Origin: Parasphingorhabdus cellanae
GTDB lineage: Bacteria > Pseudomonadota > Alphaproteobacteria > Sphingomonadales > Sphingomonadaceae
NCBI RefSeq assembly: GCF_017498565.1
Contig: NZ_CP071794.1
Coordinates: 3,090,001 to 3,154,000, forward strand
Length of the DNA: 64,000 nt
Direction of reading: 5' to 3'
A program made the translations under genes and the position numbers. Below, in pieces: positions 8,901 through 15,861 of this stretch. The notes beneath the pieces are model-generated. The model was not told where the DNA came from. It saw only the letters and a program-made list of their open reading frames with translations, and did not search any database. The first letter of the stretch is position 1. Each line of letters starts with the position of its first letter.

Positions 8901-9377
8901 ATGAACAGTAAGCTTGCTGTGCTTACCTTGCTCCTAAATGATGTGGGCACAGGAACGTCGATAGACTCAAAGGAAGATCGTCTTGTTTTTCAAAAGGCGG
9001 TTTATCTAATGCAGGCTAAAGGAATTAAACTCGGATATTCATATAGTTGGTACATAAATGGCCCCTATTCTACTTCATTGACGCGGGACTATTATGAGCT
9101 CGATGAATTGCAGAACCAAACGTTGGTTGATGGTCGGGAGTTGAATCCAGCGGCCAGACAAATTGCGCAGGCGGTTTGTGAAATGGTTGAAGTGCCGGAC
9201 GATGTGCAGCTTTCGAAATCTCGATGGATGGAGCTTTTGGCTTCAGTTCACTATTCTCGCCATGAATTGAGGCGCGATGATAACAAAGCCAGAGCTTTGA
9301 TCGAAAAAGATAAACCTCTGTTGGTTCCTTTTTACGATAGAGCAGTGCAACATTTAGAAGCTAATCAACTGCTGTAA
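8901..9377 (+). CDS. YwgA-like small protein paired with an HD phosphohydrolase
   Basis: 158 aa. The signature region is RLVFQKAVYLMQAKGIKLGY followed by SYSWYINGPYSTSLTRDYYEL. This h-QK-h-Y-L...GY..-W-Y-GPYS..L pattern resembles YwgA-type (and, distantly, Panacea/SocA-type antitoxin) winged-helix-like proteins. From memory, Bacillus ywgA lies close to the HD-hydrolase gene ywfO, the same partnership as here; this was not checked. A GAGAGGG ribosome site lies 6-7 bases before the ATG. Base composition is clearly more AT-rich than nrdB, suggesting transfer. It may control or restrain the HD enzyme that starts 5 bp after its stop. Confidence 0.7.
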   Translation: MNSKLAVLTLLLNDVGTGTSIDSKEDRLVFQKAVYLMQAKGIKLGYSYSWYINGPYSTSLTRDYYELDELQNQTLVDGRELNPAARQIAQAVCEMVEVPDDVQLSKSRWMELLASVHYSRHELRRDDNKARALIEKDKPLLVPFYDRAVQHLEANQLL

Positions 9378-9381
9378 CTCT

Positions 9382-10776
9382 GTGGCTAGATCATCAGGGA
9401 AAAGACTAACCGACCCAATATATGGGTCTATTGAGTTATCAGACGCAGAAGCCCGTTTGATGTCTACCAAATCTTTTCAAAGACTACACAATGTTAGGCA
9501 GCTTGGGCTAGCTCATTTGGTCTTTCCGAGTGCTAGCTATTCTCGTTTTTCGCATTCAGTTGGCGCTGCAGTTAATGCTCGGCGGATAATGGAAAGCATA
9601 AATCACAACCGTTCGCGCCAGGAATTTTCTGAAAGAGATATAGAAATATTTCGGATAGGAGCGCTTTTCCACGACCTTGGGCACTATCCTTTTTCGCATT
9701 CCACGGAGCATTCTGTAGGTGACTATTATAGCGGAAACTTTTTCGAATCGGACAAAAGTAGCAATAATGGTGAACTTTGGGCGATTAAATCTTCGTTTGA
9801 ACATGAAAAACTTGGTGAGAAAATTCTGGAACTGGATACCGAGATTAGTGAAATCTTGGATGACTTAGAGATTTCTTTCAACGATATTAAGAATAAGTTT
9901 GTTGAAAAATCGATCAAGACGATAATTTCGTCTGACCTCGATTGTGATCGCTTAGACTATTTGAAAAGGACTGCTCATCATAGCGGAGCGCCATACGGAT
10001 CTGTGGATGTCGATTTTATAATTAGCCAAGCCACTTTAGATAAAGACCGTCGATATTGTTTTTCAACTAAGGCTTTAAGAGCTGTCGATCATTTGTTGGT
10101 TGGAAGGTTTTTTGACTTTTCTCAAATTCCTTATCACAAAACCGTTGCCGCCCTAGAATGGAGCTTGGATGCGGTGACAACGGCCTGTTTGGACAATCAA
10201 CTGCTTTCATATTCTCAAGATGACGTGATTGGCTATATTTCTGAGGGAACATGGCATCAGCATGATGAGTCACTTTTCGTGAATAAATTTCGTGAACTTC
10301 AATTGTCGCTTACCAATAGCGAAGCTGACAACGTGATATCAGATCACCTAAATGCGGTATTGTTTAGGAAAGCTGCCAAGCAAATATTTTCTATCGAGAA
10401 ATTCTCCCAACCCGGAAATGGCGGTGCCGATTCATGTCGGCAAAAATGTGAACAGATCAGGGATCACTTGATAAGTAATAAAGGATTAGACCCTGATCGC
10501 TTGTATGTTTGGGAACCGAGATTTCGATACGCAAAAAGTTCTCCAGTATCAGGCAAGCCGCTTAAAGAGCTGAGCGAGGATGAAAAATTCGAGCTAGTTC
10601 ATATCTTGCCTACAAAAGCCTCAAAAAAGTCGAAGCCACTAGTGGAACTCAATCATAGCCTAGCGCATCAAATTGCACCAATACGCTACGATATAGCACG
10701 TGTGTATTATCTGCTCTCGGAAAACGATGATAGTAAGATGGTGAACGACTTGCGAAAAACAGCGGAAGCTTTGTAG
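9382..10776 (+). CDS. HD-superfamily phosphohydrolase (COG1078-like)
   Basis: 464 aa. N-terminal DPIYGSIELSDAEARL and QRLHNVRQLGLAHLVFP lead into the HD core: H at FSHSVGA, LFHDLGHYPFSHSTEH (the HD metal pair) and SSDLDCDRLDYLKR (distal Asp). This is the layout of COG1078 proteins, relatives of SAMHD1/dGTPases that hydrolyse nucleotides. The substrate is not readable from sequence. The start is GTG 9382, directly after the small partner gene, so translation is probably coupled. The AT-rich composition matches the partner and differs from the flanks. Its place next to nrdAB suggests nucleotide-pool control or dNTP-depleting defence, which is inference. Confidence 0.85.
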   Translation: MARSSGKRLTDPIYGSIELSDAEARLMSTKSFQRLHNVRQLGLAHLVFPSASYSRFSHSVGAAVNARRIMESINHNRSRQEFSERDIEIFRIGALFHDLGHYPFSHSTEHSVGDYYSGNFFESDKSSNNGELWAIKSSFEHEKLGEKILELDTEISEILDDLEISFNDIKNKFVEKSIKTIISSDLDCDRLDYLKRTAHHSGAPYGSVDVDFIISQATLDKDRRYCFSTKALRAVDHLLVGRFFDFSQIPYHKTVAALEWSLDAVTTACLDNQLLSYSQDDVIGYISEGTWHQHDESLFVNKFRELQLSLTNSEADNVISDHLNAVLFRKAAKQIFSIEKFSQPGNGGADSCRQKCEQIRDHLISNKGLDPDRLYVWEPRFRYAKSSPVSGKPLKELSEDEKFELVHILPTKASKKSKPLVELNHSLAHQIAPIRYDIARVYYLLSENDDSKMVNDLRKTAEAL

Positions 10777-10822
10777 CCCGATATAATGCCACTTGGTCAA
10801 AAGTCGAGTATTTTGGTATTGA

Positions 10823-10840
10823 GGTGACAGCGCACTAATT
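10823..10840. repeat. GGTGACAG repeat, copy 1
   Basis: GGTGACAGCGCACTAATT. It shares GGTGACAG-N4-CTAA with the copy at 11040-11057, in the same orientation. Such repeats accompany Y1-transposase (RAYT) elements in proteobacteria; none is intact here. Confidence 0.4.
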
Positions 10841-11039
10841 CCCAAAAATCACCAAGCCACCGCCACCATCACCACCAATAATCATCCCGCTCCGCTCCAC
10901 GCCGTTGATCTGTGACCCGCAGCATAGACGGGACGGCCAAAAGCGATCTATCACGTTGTAACACGGGTTAAAGGGAGTGGATTTGTGAGCCGTTTCAAAT
11001 TTCTGGCTGGCATGGCCGCCATGTTTTTCATTGAATTAC

Positions 11040-11057
11040 GGTGACAGTTTCCTAAAT
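11040..11057. repeat. GGTGACAG repeat, copy 2
   Basis: GGTGACAGTTTCCTAAAT, the second direct copy, 217 bp from the first. Confidence 0.4.
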
Positions 11058-11081
11058 ACACCGACTAGTTAGCCACCCGAC

Positions 11082-11651
11082 CTAGCACCAATCCCGCCGA
11101 AAACCCTGCCACTCTTCCGCCAGCCCTTCGTCGACCAGCTGCGTGCCCAGACTTTTCCCGCCGCGCGTCACGATGCGCAGGGCGCGGCCATATTGGTCCT
11201 GATCGCGGTCGATTGACTCAAGGTCAAATCCATCTGCATTGAGCAAGCGGAGCAGGCGCATCTTGGCGCGCTCGCCCAGACGTTTTTCCGCCGCGCAGCC
11301 GGGGCTCGAAATTTCCGGCGTGTTGATATCGGCGATGCGGATCTTGCGCCCTTCAAACCAGAATGTATCGCCATCGACCACGCAATTGGTGCGGACCGCG
11401 CCAAAGCAAATGCCAAAGCTGGCGCGATGCGGATCAATCGCGGCGCTGTGCGAGGCGGGCGGCCCGCCGCTGAACCAGATGGCGGCAAATAGGGCCGAAC
11501 AAGCAGCCAAGGTAATGATCGCAAAAGCGGGCCAACCGATAAGCGAACGATCACTGTCCTTGGGTAGCGGGCGAAACGGACCTTGCCGCGCACGCCGAAA
11601 GGCTTCGCGCTGGCGCGCTGCTGGAAAGGGTTCGACCTTGTTTCTTCTCAT
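11082..11651 (-). CDS. Membrane-anchored thermonuclease-family (SNase-like) protein
   Basis: 189 aa. A basic N-terminus is followed by one membrane helix (about residues 40-62, WPAFAIITLAACSALFAAIW) and a C-terminal SNase-like OB domain: VVDGDTFWFEGRKIRIADIN, TPEISSPGCAAEKRLGERAK, and DQYGRALR near the end. Asp, Glu and Arg positions of the staphylococcal nuclease active site appear kept. It probably cleaves nucleic acid outside the inner membrane, using Ca2+ as in the family. Length and the N-terminal anchor are common in alphaproteobacterial homologs. It is a single gene on the minus strand. Confidence 0.85.
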   Translation of the reverse strand: MRRNKVEPFPAARQREAFRRARQGPFRPLPKDSDRSLIGWPAFAIITLAACSALFAAIWFSGGPPASHSAAIDPHRASFGICFGAVRTNCVVDGDTFWFEGRKIRIADINTPEISSPGCAAEKRLGERAKMRLLRLLNADGFDLESIDRDQDQYGRALRIVTRGGKSLGTQLVDEGLAEEWQGFRRDWC

Positions 11652-11731
11652 CGTGGAAAATTATCAGGAGGATATTTAAGAAAGGCTAAAATCATTTATT
11701 TCGACCATGACCTACAGCCCAATCCACCCAC

Positions 11732-11762
11732 AAAAAACCCCGCCGGATCGCTCCGGCAGGGT
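11732..11762 (-). terminator. Intrinsic terminator of the PEP-CTERM gene
   Basis: On the minus strand a GC-rich stem (CCTGCCGGA-GCGA-TCCGGCGGG) is followed by TTTTTTG. It lies about 25 bases after the stop of the gene at 11789-12382. Confidence 0.8.
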
Positions 11763-11788
11763 CTGTGTGTTTCGTGTGTCAGCGCGGC

Positions 11789-12382
11789 TTAGGCGTAGCT
11801 GACTTTCACATTTGCCTTGCGGCGACGCAGCGCTCCACCGATGGCACCAAAGCCAAGGATCATGAACGCCCAGGTTGCAGGCTCAGGCACAGCAGCCGAG
11901 ACATTGATATTGTCCAGGTTAACTGACGTGCCGTTAGCGGTCAGGGTGAAATTAAGCTGATCAATGTTGCCAGCGAGACCGCCAATGGTCTGAAAACCAC
12001 TCGGGGACAGGCTGCCCATCAACGAAAAGACCGAACTTCCGTTGAGAAATCCGTCAACCTGATAATCGCCTGTACCGTTTTGCGTCACCAGATCGAAAGA
12101 GTTGAAGTTGAAGACGCCGCCGAGCACCTGGACCGAGCCGATGGGACCGCCGCCAAAGACAGATCCGACAACCAGGCTTGGCGCTGGGTTACCAAAGAGT
12201 TGCCCTTCAAAGATATCGCCGCGGCCGGCGCTGACAGTGAAGCCATCTTCCACATAAGGGCCAGTAAAGACAGAGCCATTGCCGCCGCTCAGACCGTCAA
12301 ACGAAATAACCGCTGCCTGTGCCGGCGCAGTTAGAGCCATAGCTACAACCGCAGCCGAACCAAAAATCAATTTCTTCATCAA
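11789..12382 (-). CDS. PEPxxWA-CTERM sorting domain protein
   Basis: 197-aa exported protein. A signal peptide (residues 1-23, cut after APAQA) leads a Gly/Asn/Phe-rich beta region. The C-terminus has VPEPATWAFMILGFGAIGGA followed by LRRRK, the PEPxxWA variant of the PEP-CTERM signal typical of sphingomonads; in PEP-CTERM systems exosortase-type enzymes process such tails and the proteins often accompany exopolysaccharide. No exosortase lies in the window. It is monocistronic with a strong terminator. The role of the mature part is unknown. Confidence 0.9.
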   Translation of the reverse strand: MMKKLIFGSAAVVAMALTAPAQAAVISFDGLSGGNGSVFTGPYVEDGFTVSAGRGDIFEGQLFGNPAPSLVVGSVFGGGPIGSVQVLGGVFNFNSFDLVTQNGTGDYQVDGFLNGSSVFSLMGSLSPSGFQTIGGLAGNIDQLNFTLTANGTSVNLDNINVSAAVPEPATWAFMILGFGAIGGALRRRKANVKVSYA

Positions 12383-12613
12383 AAATCCCCGTAAATCCTG
12401 GACAGAAAGCCAGGATGAAGCGCCTTTCGGTGCTTGAGTTTTGCGAACCCTAACAAAACATTAACATTTTTTGCACCTGCGAACAACCGATTCGGCGCGA
12501 TAAAGCCGGGCGTCTCGATTTGGGACAGACGGGGGTGAGCGTGGCTGCACCTATCGGGTAGCTGCGCAAAAACCGCTTTCCTACACATGCCGTTCTATGC
12601 CCTAATCAGCTTT
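12383..12613. other. 230-bp divergent promoter region
   Basis: It lies between the minus-strand PEP-CTERM gene and the plus-strand HTH gene. An A/T-rich stretch (AACAAAACATTAACATTTTTTG) sits near 12453-12475. No repeat or RNA structure stands out. Confidence 0.35.
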
Positions 12614-13120
12614 ATGAAAAACCAGCCACCCACCAGACCCGATCCACGCAGCGCCGCTGTCCAGAATCGCCGCATTTCCTATATCCCAGCCTTTACCCCG
12701 GCCGAGCTTCGCGCGCGGCATGACGGGTGGACGCCGGTCCGGCAAGCAGAGTTTATCGGCTTTCTGGCCGAAACCCGCTGCGTTAAACAGGCCGCAGCAG
12801 CGGTCGGTATGAGCCGGGAAAGTGCATATCGGCTGCGCCGCAAACGCGGTGCGGAGGATTTCGCCGCGGTCTGGGACGAGATATTGGGCGCGCCGAAAAC
12901 ACAAAAAGCAAAGGTCACACTCGAAACGCTTCTGCGGCGCGTTCGCATCGGCCGTTATCGCCCGATGATGCGTGCCGGGCGTTATGTCGGAACACAGAAA
13001 AAGGCTGATAATTCAGCGCTTTTGTCTGCGATAGCGCGTCTCGACCAGTTGGCACCATCGCCGGACGAGTGGGATCAGGCCGTGCTGGATGATGCCAATG
13101 AAAAGGGGGCTTGGCTGTAA
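12614..13120 (+). CDS. Small helix-turn-helix protein of sphingomonad type
   Basis: 168 aa from ATG 12614 (an in-frame ATG at 12587 would add 9 residues; neither has a good ribosome site). After a Pro/Arg-rich lead comes FTPAELRARHDGWTPVRQAE followed by FIGFLAETRCV, then KQAAAAVGMSRESAYRLRRK, a clear helix-turn-helix (about residues 55-80). The remainder is helical (LLRRVRIGRYRPMMRAGRYV, LLSAIARLDQLAP). I recognise this as a recurrent family in sphingomonads but not its function. It looks DNA-binding, and there is no adjacent partner that would hint at its target. Confidence 0.7.
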   Translation: MKNQPPTRPDPRSAAVQNRRISYIPAFTPAELRARHDGWTPVRQAEFIGFLAETRCVKQAAAAVGMSRESAYRLRRKRGAEDFAAVWDEILGAPKTQKAKVTLETLLRRVRIGRYRPMMRAGRYVGTQKKADNSALLSAIARLDQLAPSPDEWDQAVLDDANEKGAWL

Positions 13121-13460
13121 ACATGACAGCGACGGTCTGTCCTATACCAGCAGCAAAGCGTTTATCGCGGATGTGAAGAGAGACTGTGGCGGCGGCAAGC
13201 CGCGTACCCGTTCCGGGCAGCATGACCACCCCTATGATCATGATCGGTGATTTTGGTGCCATGCATATGTGGAAACGCACGACGAGCAACCGCGCGGGCT
13301 GGCAGATTATCCGGGTCCCGGCCGAAAAACCTAAGCTATTGAAAAGTCTGATATGTGGCAGGATTAAATCGGGCAGCATGGGGCTGGTTCGCGGTGATTG
13401 CTGAGAATTTGCTATCCACCCCGCTTTACATTTTCACAAAACTGTCATGAAACTATCAGG
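13121..13460. other. 340-bp gap without a supported gene
   Basis: Only short frames without family resemblance or ribosome sites are present (for example 13186-13404). A frame reading through HDSDGLSYTSSKAFIADVKR from about 13122 to a TGA near 13250 has no start codon and may be a gene remnant. Nothing else is visible. Confidence 0.4.
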
Positions 13461-14138
13461 GTGATTACTCTGAAACACGAACTGGCGGTTTACGCGGCCA
13501 CCGGAATAGGCATCCTGGCGATAGCCGTGGCCTCGTTCGACTTTCGCCACGGGCCATTTTTCAAGGAAGACGGGATTGTCGAAACGACCGCGGCTCTCCT
13601 GTTTCTGGTGGCGTTGATCATCGGTGTTCGGCGGAGATTATATAGGAACGGGACCGGACTGGTTCTATGCGGCCTGGCGCTGTTGGCCTGTTTAAGCGAG
13701 CTGAGTTTCGGGGCGCGACTGTTCAGCTTTTCGATGCCGGCAATGGCCGGCGGCGGCGAACTGGACGGGGCACAGGATCTGGTGATGCTGGCTTATCGTC
13801 AGGCGGCGGCAACGGGGTTTATGCCTTTGCTGGCGATCCTGGCGATCGTCGGACCGGTATTGGCGGTCATTCTCATGTATCGCACGGGGCATTTGGTGCA
13901 GATCGTCATGTGGTTTCAGGCTGATCACGGTCGGCCCACTCTGGCCGCCGCGATGATGGTTATCGGTTCCGCGGTTTTGCTAGACGTAATGGAGGCCGTG
14001 CGTTTTGCCGAGGAGACGCTGGAACTGTTCGGCGGGGCCTTGTTCGTGACAGCGGCGTTGCGGCTACAAGACCGAGAACCAAACAGCTACTTGTCGCAAT
14101 CGGAAAACGGCCTGACGACAATCGCAGGGGATGAATAG
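13461..14138 (+). CDS. Multi-pass membrane protein, unrecognised
   Basis: About 225 aa from GTG 13461; the frame is open back to 13398 but that extension is not membrane-like, so the start is uncertain. About five to six hydrophobic helices are seen: VYAATGIGILAIAVASF, ETTAALLFLVALIIGV, TGLVLCGLALLACL, MPLLAILAIVGPVLAVILMY, LAAAMMVIGSAVLLDVM and LFGGALFVTAAL. A polar motif FFKEDGIVE sits in the first periplasmic loop and AVRFAEETLELF precedes the last helix. No transporter or enzyme family is recognised. Codon use fits the neighbours. Confidence 0.65.
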   Translation: MITLKHELAVYAATGIGILAIAVASFDFRHGPFFKEDGIVETTAALLFLVALIIGVRRRLYRNGTGLVLCGLALLACLSELSFGARLFSFSMPAMAGGGELDGAQDLVMLAYRQAAATGFMPLLAILAIVGPVLAVILMYRTGHLVQIVMWFQADHGRPTLAAAMMVIGSAVLLDVMEAVRFAEETLELFGGALFVTAALRLQDREPNSYLSQSENGLTTIAGDE

Positions 14139-14206
14139 ACCTGTTGGACTTCGTTCATATTTCTCGCGTTATTCCTGACAATCAGACGTAACGAAGGGAG
14201 TTTGAT

Positions 14207-14599
14207 ATGAAAAACACAATAGTAAGCCTCACCGCCGCCGCCCTGTTCCTGCCGGCCACGCCGGCGCTGGCACAGTCCGACGGATATGGAGATTTCGCAG
14301 CGCCGGTCGCCAACTTTCTGCGCATCGGTGATGATGATTGGGACGATGATGACGATGATCGCTATTACAAGCCGCGTCGGCTGAAACGTGGAGATCGCTA
14401 TTGGCGTGATCGCAACGGGCGCTATCGTTGTAAACGCGATGACGGGACAACGGGTTTAATCATCGGCGGTGCGGTTGGTGCCTTGCTGGGCCGGGAAATA
14501 GATGGTGGCCGGGACCGGACGGTCGGGACGGTATTGGGTGCAGCTGGCGGTGCCTTGTTGGGCCGGGAGATAGATCGCGGGGAGCTGCGCTGCCGATAG
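14207..14599 (+). CDS. Secreted glycine-zipper protein with Asp-rich segment
   Basis: 130 aa. A signal peptide (residues 1-22, ending PALAQ) is followed by a run of Asp (GDDDWDDDDDDRYY), an Arg/Tyr-rich stretch (RDRNGRYRCKRDD) and two glycine-zipper repeats, GLIIGGAVGALLGREIDGG and GTVLGAAGGALLGREIDRG. This is the glycine-zipper 2TM (Rick_17kDa-like) family of envelope proteins, thought to insert in or sit at the outer membrane. A GAAGGGAG ribosome site precedes the ATG. A second gene of the same kind, without the Asp run, lies at 16901. Confidence 0.85.
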   Translation: MKNTIVSLTAAALFLPATPALAQSDGYGDFAAPVANFLRIGDDDWDDDDDDRYYKPRRLKRGDRYWRDRNGRYRCKRDDGTTGLIIGGAVGALLGREIDGGRDRTVGTVLGAAGGALLGREIDRGELRCR

Positions 14600-14665
14600 A
14601 TTATAGGTCGATTATAAGGATTAGATGACTGGATTGAAGTGGTTGTCTGATCTCATTTAACACAG

Positions 14666-14704
14666 CAAAAATCCGGTCACGGCAAATGCCTGGGCCGGAT
14701 TTTC
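14666..14704. terminator. Bidirectional terminator
   Basis: AAAATCCGG (14667-14675) and CCGGATTTT (14695-14703) form an A/T-flanked stem that works in both directions. It closes the plus-strand glycine-zipper gene and the minus-strand array of small proteins. Confidence 0.7.
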
Positions 14705-14711
14705 GCTGGAA

Positions 14712-14831
14712 TTAGATGATCAGAGAAGCGGCATTCTGAGTGGCAGGGACGATGCTAGCGCCGACGAACAGGGCGGAGGAAATAAGAGCAGCGATGGCGG
14801 CAGTGATTTGAGCGGTGAAATTGCGGGGCAT
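14712..14831 (-). CDS. 39-aa hydrophobic protein, third of a tandem array
   Basis: Translation runs MPRNFTAQITAAIAALISSA then LFVGASIVPATQNAASLII. It shares with its two neighbours the plan of a short polar N-terminus, one Ala/Ile-rich membrane-length helix, an AS-x-x-PA-x-QNAAS-x-I ending and no further domain. An AAAGGATCAC ribosome site precedes the ATG. It is the most diverged copy. No function is known to me; candidates are a single-pass membrane regulator or a hydrophobic toxin-like peptide. Confidence 0.65.
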   Translation of the reverse strand: MPRNFTAQITAAIAALISSALFVGASIVPATQNAASLII

Positions 14832-14862
14832 GATGTGATCCTTTGGGGTTTTGGGTTTGAAA

Positions 14863-14982
14863 TTATGAAATCAGAGATGCGGCGTTCTGGGCAGCGGGGC
14901 CTACACTGGCGCTGATCATAACAGCTGCTGAAAACAGGGCGGCGAAAGCGGCGAGAACTTGATTTTGGAGATTGCTGGTCAT
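14863..14982 (-). CDS. 39-aa hydrophobic protein, second of a tandem array
   Basis: Translation runs MTSNLQNQVLAAFAALFSAA then VMISASVGPAAQNAASLIS. It is nearly the same as the 40-aa protein encoded upstream, both containing LQ/IQ-NQV, AAFAALFSAAV and ISASVGPA-QN-AS. AAAGGAAACC lies ahead of the ATG. The close similarity in protein and DNA shows a tandem duplication. It was too short for routine calling but is supported by paralogy, ribosome sites and a shared terminator. Confidence 0.7.
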   Translation of the reverse strand: MTSNLQNQVLAAFAALFSAAVMISASVGPAAQNAASLIS

Positions 14983-15014
14983 GATAGGGTTTCCTTTAAA
15001 AATGGGTTATTAAA

Positions 15015-15137
15015 TTAAGCGATGAATGAAGCGGTGTTTTGAACGGCAGGGCCGACACTTGCGCTGATCAGAACAGCGGCGGAGAACAGAGCGGCAAAAG
15101 CGGCAACAACTTGATTTTGGATATTTACGTTCGACAT
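15015..15137 (-). CDS. 40-aa hydrophobic protein, first of a tandem array
   Basis: Translation runs MSNVNIQNQVVAAFAALFSA then AVLISASVGPAVQNTASFIA. The predicted helix covers residues 9-30. AGAAGGAATTTCAAA precedes the ATG. A promoter-like pair lies upstream, so this is probably the first gene of a three-gene unit that ends at the terminator at 14666-14704. The frame stays open upstream to 15308 but that extension is the leader, not protein. Function unknown. Confidence 0.7.
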   Translation of the reverse strand: MSNVNIQNQVVAAFAALFSAAVLISASVGPAVQNTASFIA

Positions 15138-15245
15138 TTTGAAATTCCTTCTGGTTAAATTTGGTTCTTCGCGGTTGTGTTTGCGAAGATGTCTGTAGCT
15201 TTGCATAGGGCGTGCCAGTTTTAGAAAATCCATATATATCAACGT

Positions 15246-15272
15246 ATTATAACGAGATACCGGATTGCTCAA
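15246..15272 (-). promoter_or_regulatory. Candidate promoter of the small-protein array
   Basis: On the minus strand TTGAGC (15267-15272) and TATAAT (15246-15251) are 15 bases apart. The leader of about 100 nt contains a CTTCGC/GCGAAG hairpin before the first ribosome site. The spacing is short, so the -10 is better supported than the -35. Confidence 0.45.
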
Positions 15273-15350
15273 TATTGCTTGAAACTGAAAAGTGGGAAAA
15301 TACCCCAATAATTGGTTTTAGAATTTGGGTATAGATTGGGACAAGCGACC

Positions 15351-15370
15351 GGATAGCGGCGCCGCTATCC
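15351..15370. repeat. Perfect 20-bp palindrome
   Basis: GGATAGCGGCGCCGCTATCC is a perfect dyad lying between the broken L7/L12-like gene and the small-protein array. It has no T-run. It could be an operator or the stem of a weak terminator for the gene ending at 15460. Confidence 0.45.
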
Positions 15371-15459
15371 ACAAATAGGTAGCTGTCACGCGATGCTCGG
15401 ACGGGCGTGCGCTGTGTGATCGTGTGTGATCGGGATCAGCCGGTGCGGCCAGGATGCGG

Positions 15460-15834
15460 CTACGGGTCGCGCAGTTCCAGGCGTTCGACAAGCGCTTTGG
15501 CTTCGGCCAGCCCGATATTCTTGGCCTGCCGGACAAGTTTGATCGCTTCAATCTTGTGCTCGCGGCGCACCGCAGCCTAGGCCTGCTGCATGAGTGGATC
15601 GGTGTCGGGCTGTTCGGTCCTATCGTGACGGATGGTCCCGGCAAGCGGATCATGCGCCGCCGCCGGACCTTTCTCACCCGATATCTGATGTTGGTCGCCC
15701 AATATATTCTGGCGCGGCTGCAGATCTTTGGGCGGTGCCGTTAAATCAGGCCGATCATTTTTCGGCCACAACCACCAAAGGAGCGCGAATATGACAATAA
15801 CGGCGATTATGATGAGCTCGGTCAAGCCGATCAT
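15460..15834 (-). pseudogene. Membrane protein with L7/L12 C-terminal-like motif, split by an in-frame TAG
   Basis: The first part encodes one membrane helix (MIGLTELIIIAVIVIFALLW), a Pro-rich linker and DTDPLMQQA, then TAG (15577-15579). The same frame continues without interruption as AAVRREHKIEAIKLVRQAKN then IGLAEAKALVERLELRDP, ending at TAG 15460-15462. The second part matches the K-IEAIKL-R...GL-EAKA-VE motif of ribosomal L7/L12 C-terminal-like domains found on small membrane proteins. One change (CAG to TAG) explains the break; amber readthrough is the alternative. A TTG at 15858 could be an earlier start. The SDR gene ends a few bases upstream. Confidence 0.7.
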
Positions 15835-15861
15835 GTGCAGGGGACTTTCATGCCCCAAAGT

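Larger units (their letters stand above)
10777..11081. other. Intergenic stretch with two GGTGACAG repeats and a 19-codon frame
   Basis: No solid gene. GGTGACAGCGCACTAATT (10823-10840) and GGTGACAGTTTCCTAAAT (11040-11057) share GGTGACAG-N4-CTAA, reminiscent of the short repeats flanking REP-associated (Y1) transposase genes. Between them lies a tiny frame, GTG 10985 to TGA 11044 (MSRFKFLAGMAAMFFIELR), with a good AAAGGGAG site 7 bases upstream. The stretch may be the remnant of a decayed element; the mini-frame is not called a gene. Confidence 0.4.
15138..15459. other. Intergenic region upstream of the small-protein array
   Basis: It holds the array promoter and leader (15138-15272), the 20-bp palindrome (15351-15370) and two GTGTGATC direct repeats near 15413-15430. 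No gene is seen. Confidence 0.4.

Noticed and set aside
10985..11044. 19-codon frame with a good ribosome site
   Set aside because: Too short and its end overlaps a repeat; without paralogs it cannot be told from chance, so it is noted but not called.
13186..13404. 72-codon frame in the gap before the membrane protein gene
   Set aside because: No ribosome site, no family resemblance, and the composition looks non-coding.
15015..15308. 97-aa version of the first small protein
   Set aside because: The extra 57 residues come from the leader upstream of a good ribosome site, and the two paralogs start at the short form.
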